The notes beneath the pieces were generated by a model. The model was not told the origin of the DNA and ran no database searches. It was given only the letters and a program-made list of their open reading frames with translations. Of a DNA stretch of 64,000 nt, positions 56,201 to 62,200 are shown piece by piece; positions within the stretch are counted from its first letter, which is position 1, and each line of letters starts with the position of its first letter. Source of the stretch: Sinonovacula constricta. Taxonomy: Eukaryota; Mollusca; Bivalvia; Cardiida; Solecurtidae. The stretch is from positions 32,411,863-32,475,862 of the forward strand of contig CM017559.1 in assembly GCA_007844125.1 (NCBI GenBank), in the 5' to 3' direction. The translations under genes were made by a program, and so were the position numbers.

Positions 56201-59200
56201 AGTGAGACCAATTCTTGAAGAACCACTGGTGGTCTTGTTAGTGAGGTTTCAAAATTTAGGCATTGTAACATTATCTCCCTGAAAGCAGTATTCTGTTTGT
56301 CCAAATCTGAACCTGAGCAACAGAGAAATGTTTCTGCAAGCGAGGCCAGATACGCAACCTCCGAAATCGGTAAGAGTAACTTTCCTTATTGACGTTACTT
56401 TTTGTTTTGGATTTATTTAATGTTCTAGAGAGCGGTGCGTTTTATGAAACAACATTTAAAAGACTTGCGTGTTTTCCAGTGCGTTGCGCTACCAATTTAC
56501 CACGATTTTCTTTTTATCATTATTTCCATAATTTTAACCGCTTACATGGTAACACTTACATCGACCAAATTGTGTTGTTCAGTGCTTTGATTCAGATATT
56601 CTGCATATTAAGAACTGATCTAGCTTGAGCACATTACGAAGATGTCTGATAGGGGTGGTTACACTAAATACCGACAGGAAGTAAAATGTGTGACATTGGA
56701 CTTTTTCTCTTTAGTAACAGTCTGTTGCTATGTTTTGCATTAAATTTCCTATTTTAGGGTAATCTGAACCTTTGGGTATCAAATGGAAGCTAAAATTATG
56801 TAGAATTAAAAGAAAGCAAAAGTCTTTAATCCCTATGCACAAGAATGGACTGATCCACTTTTACAGGAAGTACATATTTCACTGAAATTTGGCGGTTACC
56901 GACTGGCAATTTGGCGGTATGCGCAGTCTATGAAGCCGACCCTTCTTACAAGTTGCAAAAATTGACTTATTTCTGGGTCTTTCTGATAGACAATAAATAG
57001 CTCGTTTCACTTTTAGTGGCGTCTAACCTGATCTCGCTCTACACTATATTCTGCTTAGCCTCGATCAACTGACATTTATATGCACGAAATGGTTGACAAA
57101 GAGTTTAGCATTGGAAATCAAAGCATGATAGCGGTTATACTTTCAGTCATACGTTCAGAAGGACAAGGAGACAGGCTGACCAAAACTGACCTCTAAATAC
57201 CAGTCTGACCAGCCATGTAATATATGTAAACTATTACAAGTGGACAGGTGACGACCAGCATGTGTCGTTGTTAACAAACAAGCCAACCTAATTGTTCAAG
57301 TTTTCATCACAAACATATATCTGGTTGCACCGTTTATTCTTGGTCGGCAAAAAAAATTTTGAAATTCGTCCTTCTCTTGGTTATTAAAAAGGGACAAAAG
57401 AGGCAAATGGTGATAGACATAAACATTCAAATTATATCAAACTACTTAACTATTCTAAGTGAATTGTTTAATTCGATTGATCGTATACTACGGTTATTTA
57501 TACTTCGGTTTAAAGTATATATCGGTTAAGTGTTCATTTCGGTTGAAAGTATACCATTTGTTTACTTCGGTTGATTGTACACTTCTGTTAATTGTATATT
57601 TCAGTTATTTACATACTTCGGTTATTTTTTCATTCTGTTAAGTGTATACTTACAATTATTTTATTTGTACACTATGTTTGTTTTTATATTTAGGAAACTT
57701 GTTGTTTTTCACTTATTTATAAACACCGATTATGGTATTTTTTGGTTAACTGTATACTTAGTTAACTACATTCTTTGATTTTATTCATTCTGTGTATTGT
57801 ATACTTAGAAAAATTGTATTATACATTTTTTTTTATTTCGGTTAATTATATGGATCTGTTGTTTGTATGTATTCTTCTTGTACTCGTACATTGTAATCGC
57901 CATTTTGCACTTACACAATTTTTTTACATTTTTCATTTGCCACATCGAAATCCAATATGTCCGCCAGTTTCCAAGATGGCCGCCTCTTTTCTCATTTACC
58001 CGCTAACAAGGCCAAAGTATGGACATTTTATTTTACTAATCAATTTATCAACATTGATGTTGGAAATGATAGAACACTTAAATATTATCACAGAACTTAT
58101 AAAAAACTATGTTTTTACTGCAAAATTTCTTGTATTTATTTCAAGATGGAATCCTAAAATATTCTTTTATTCGATAATTCTCAGCAAAACTTTTTTTATA
58201 ATAAAGTATAAAGATAATTAACACAGCTGATTTATTAATTAAGGTAGAAGACAATTCACTCTTGTTTCATCCTTTGTCATTTTGTATATAATCAAAGCGC
58301 CAATAGCACTGCAAACACTTTATACAGCAAAAATAAAAGCCACTGTTGAGCGATGACTTTACTCATAGTTTGCACTAAGCCAACTTTTAAACTTTATGTC
58401 TTTCATAACAGTATGTCATTTTGACTAAAATAACTTTGCTTAATGAATACTTGTATTTAAAAATTATTGACACCGCTCTGGATCGGAAATAGCTATGGGA
58501 ATGAAGAAAAAAGTGTAGCGGGCACTACCAGGAGCTCGCATCAGTTGTCTTTTTTTGTTGTTGTTGATCGGAATTACTTATGAAATATCTATGAGAATGA
58601 AGAAAAAAGTGTAGCGGGCACTACCAGGAGCTCGCATCAGTTGTCTTTTTTGTTGTTGTTGATCTGAATTACTTATGAAAAAGCTATTAGAATGAAGAAA
58701 AAAGTGTAGCGGGCACTACCAGGAGCTCGCATCAGTTGTCTTTTTTGTTGTTGTTGATCGGAATTACTTATGAAATAGCTATGAGAATGAAGAAAAAAGT
58801 AGCAGGCACTACGAGAAGCTCGCATCAGTTGTCTTTTTTGTTGTCGTTGATCGGAATCACTTATAAAAATAGCTATGAGAATGAAGAAAAAAAGTGTAGC
58901 GTACACTACCAGGAGCTCGCATCAGTTGTCTTTTTTGTTGTCGTTGATCGGAATCACTTATAAAAATAGTTATGAGAATGAAGAAAAAAAGTGTAGCGTA
59001 CACTACCAGGAGCTCGCATCAGTTGTCTTTTTTGTTGTCGTTGATCGGAATCACTTATAAAAATAGTTATGAGAATGAAGAAAAAAATCGAGCGTACACT
59101 ACCAGGAGCTCGCATCAGTTGTCTTTTTTTCTTTCTTTTTTTACGAAAAGAGCCGTTTATGCTAAGTGTTACTGTGCAGCTTGCAATTAAGAAGTCAAAA

Positions 59201-62200
59201 AGCTGTTTGTAGAAAATAAAGAATAATGAAAATGGTAATATCCATCGACATTGATGGTTTAGCATAATTGCGACCTGAAACTAGTTTGTGCCAATAATAG
59301 AACTGCGGCCGTAAAAGCTCGTGGGTTTTTTTTCAACAAAAAAAATACATTTAGAACATTTGTCAGTCGTTGCGTATACAAACAACAGTTTAAATCTCAT
59401 TTACGAGATTACTTTTATGGCTTTGGCTTTTTGGTACAGCTTATTACTTATGGAGGAAGACCCAAAACTTATGTAAGGGTAGAACCACCGGCGCACTGCA
59501 GGTTAGCTGGAAAGCCTCCCCACATGAAAGTTCTCCTTTGGATAATTTATCCAGATTAAAATTGTGCCTTTGGCCATATTTATATTAAGGAATAAATGTC
59601 TGAGTAATTTTCAGTGATTATAATAAGTTGAACATTTTTGTGCGTTTCGGTTATAATACTTGGCATAAAACGTTAAACTGTTGTTGCTGTTTTGACACAA
59701 GAAGCGGGCAATGATTTAGGAGACAAATGGCGGCCATCTTGACAAATAGTGGCCATTTTGGATTTTGAGGTATCTAACCATTTCAGTTATGCATATTCAT
59801 CCTAGTTTTCGTGCAAAAATGCATGCTTGCATCACAAAATGCATTATTTTGTCACTTATCAGCTTAGCTAGCAATGTCCATGCAAAATTAACTATCTGTT
59901 ACATGTATCTGTTTCACTCACGTTGTTGTTGCATGTAGAGTACCGGATGGAGCGGCCACGGCATCTGTACCGAAAATATTTGATCTTGATACATCTGCGG
60001 GTCTGATATGTAGCACCACCATCGCACGTGCGTGAGCAATCACTCCACGGGCTCCACGTGGTCCAGTGTTTTGCTGCTACAATGGTGACCAGCTGGAAAT
60101 AAACAAAAGATGGTAAATGTTCATGTTTCAAGATAAACGGTCAATAGATATTCTGTTGTCATTGACTAACAACCATGCCACTTCAATATTCATATTTTTA
60201 TACATCAGATAAAATAACAGTCTATTTAGCGTAGCCGAGATAAACATGAATCTTTGGTTGGACCACCAGCGCGCACAGGGCGTTAAAAGACATCCCATAT
60301 CACGGGCTTTGTCCTGAGCCGGACGCGAACTCATTCGGCATCTTGATCCTCTATCATCTGCGGTGGGTCACGCGTCATCTAGTCGACCTTAAGATAATAC
60401 TTCCAAATGTAAAACAAACAAAAGAAAAAAAAAACGTAACTCATGAGTGTACACTTAAAAACGTGGAAAATTCGTGCAAAATCACTGAAATAGCGGCAAC
60501 GCCTTCAACCCTTTCAAAACAATGAAAAATGTGATCCGTGAATTGTGATTAATAACTAGGCAGAATCTTGATTACTACAGGATACAAGAACAGATCATTT
60601 CTGCATTTTTTCCTGAGATTTATTTACGCAACATCGACAAGGTCGGGTAAGAGCTGGTCTGAATCAATCGGTGTGTAGACAGAAGGCAAGACGTTAGTTG
60701 ATTGATTGGCCTTCTCAGCCCTTATCATGCTAAATTACCGTATTTACCTATACTAGTGGTGTTGTTATTTGTGCCAACTGGCGTTCTTTATAGAATCGAC
60801 AGCAAATAGTGCAGATCCTGATCAGACAGTTCCCGGCTGATCTTGATCTACACTGATTGCCCATACCTGATCAACAAGGGATGAACAGGTTTAGAGTTAA
60901 AGTAGGGCCGCGTAGAGTATTAACAAAAATAAGGTAGGGCCACGTATAGAATTAACAAAAACAAACATAGAATTAGATAAATGACGGTGGAAGGCGGATG
61001 TGGCTTGTAAGAAAAGAGCGATCATGTTCTGCTGCTATCGTTAAGAAAGATCTGGCTACTGTTGATGCCCAAACAGCTGGTTTGTGTAGCGCAACTGTGT
61101 GGTGAGTTACGAATGTAGAAAAACTGAACTTTTTCGGTAGGGTCAATTCTGAATGGAGAAAAAAAATTTTTTTTCGTGGGGTCAGTTATGAATGGCGGGA
61201 AAACGAACCTTTTCGATGGGGTCAATTATAAATGAGAAAAACGAACTTGTTTGGGAGAAATTGAGGGTGGGGGTGCAGCTATGAATGTTTGGGTTCCAGT
61301 ATAAGCGAGAAAAGCAGAGTCTTCAGTGGAACCAATGATCATTATCACGGTGTAGTAAAATAGTAATGAAGAAACCCAAAATCATTTATAGTAAGGTACA
61401 ATGAGTGTGGCGCGTCGGCTCCAGGTTTCGAAGGCCCCGGGTTCGAGCCCAGGTCGCGACATACCAAAGTCGTAAATGTAGTGGTATGCTCCCATGTTTA
61501 CGTTTAGGCACATACAAGGGTAGTTCCACGACTGGTAAGACCGGTGTCAGAATAATGTATCTGGGTGTATCATGTCAGGTGTTCACAGCAAGCTATACAC
61601 AGTGAAGGCAGCACTATATCTGCTTCAAGTGGACACTGTCTTCAGTTAACTGAAATATTGTTGGTGTGATGATTAATCCATTAAACAAAAAGTTCTAATA
61701 CAACATATCAATTTGAAGAGTATACATACATGTGCCTAACGGGGTACGGATAAAAATCTCTCTCGCACAAAATAACTTCCGTACATTTAAGCACAGGCGA
61801 ACAAAATGCGATAAACTTTACCGCCTAGGCTAAATCCATTCAGTATTTTTTTCCAAGATTGGATAAAATCCCTTCCGTTAATTGGCTTAACTTAGTTCTT
61901 ACTAATCTGAAACCTAGTCCTCGTGGGCCCTACTTTGAGAAATTTCAAGTTTGCTCCTACCAATTACATGAATCAATGTTACCAGATTTAGAAATAAAAC
62001 GTGTTTATTTGAATGTTTTTTTATGTCATAAATGTTTATTCAAAGAATCATGGTATACTAACAAGAGTATGGTTTACTGTTTCATTCAAATTAAATAGAC
62101 ACAAATAACTCATTATAGAGTATTTAAAACATATTTTAGCACCAAAATGAAAACATCCGAGGAGATACAGATGTAAGACTTTGTAAACCATATTAGAGCT

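Noticed and set aside
56161..56260. Complete Tc1/mariner element from the end-like word at 56169
   Set aside because: Only one end is visible; I found no matching inverted end or second TA site nearby.
57775..58221. 148-codon hydrophobic plus-strand frame
   Set aside because: Very AT-rich, overlaps a degenerate tandem repeat; hydrophobicity is explained by T-rich codons.
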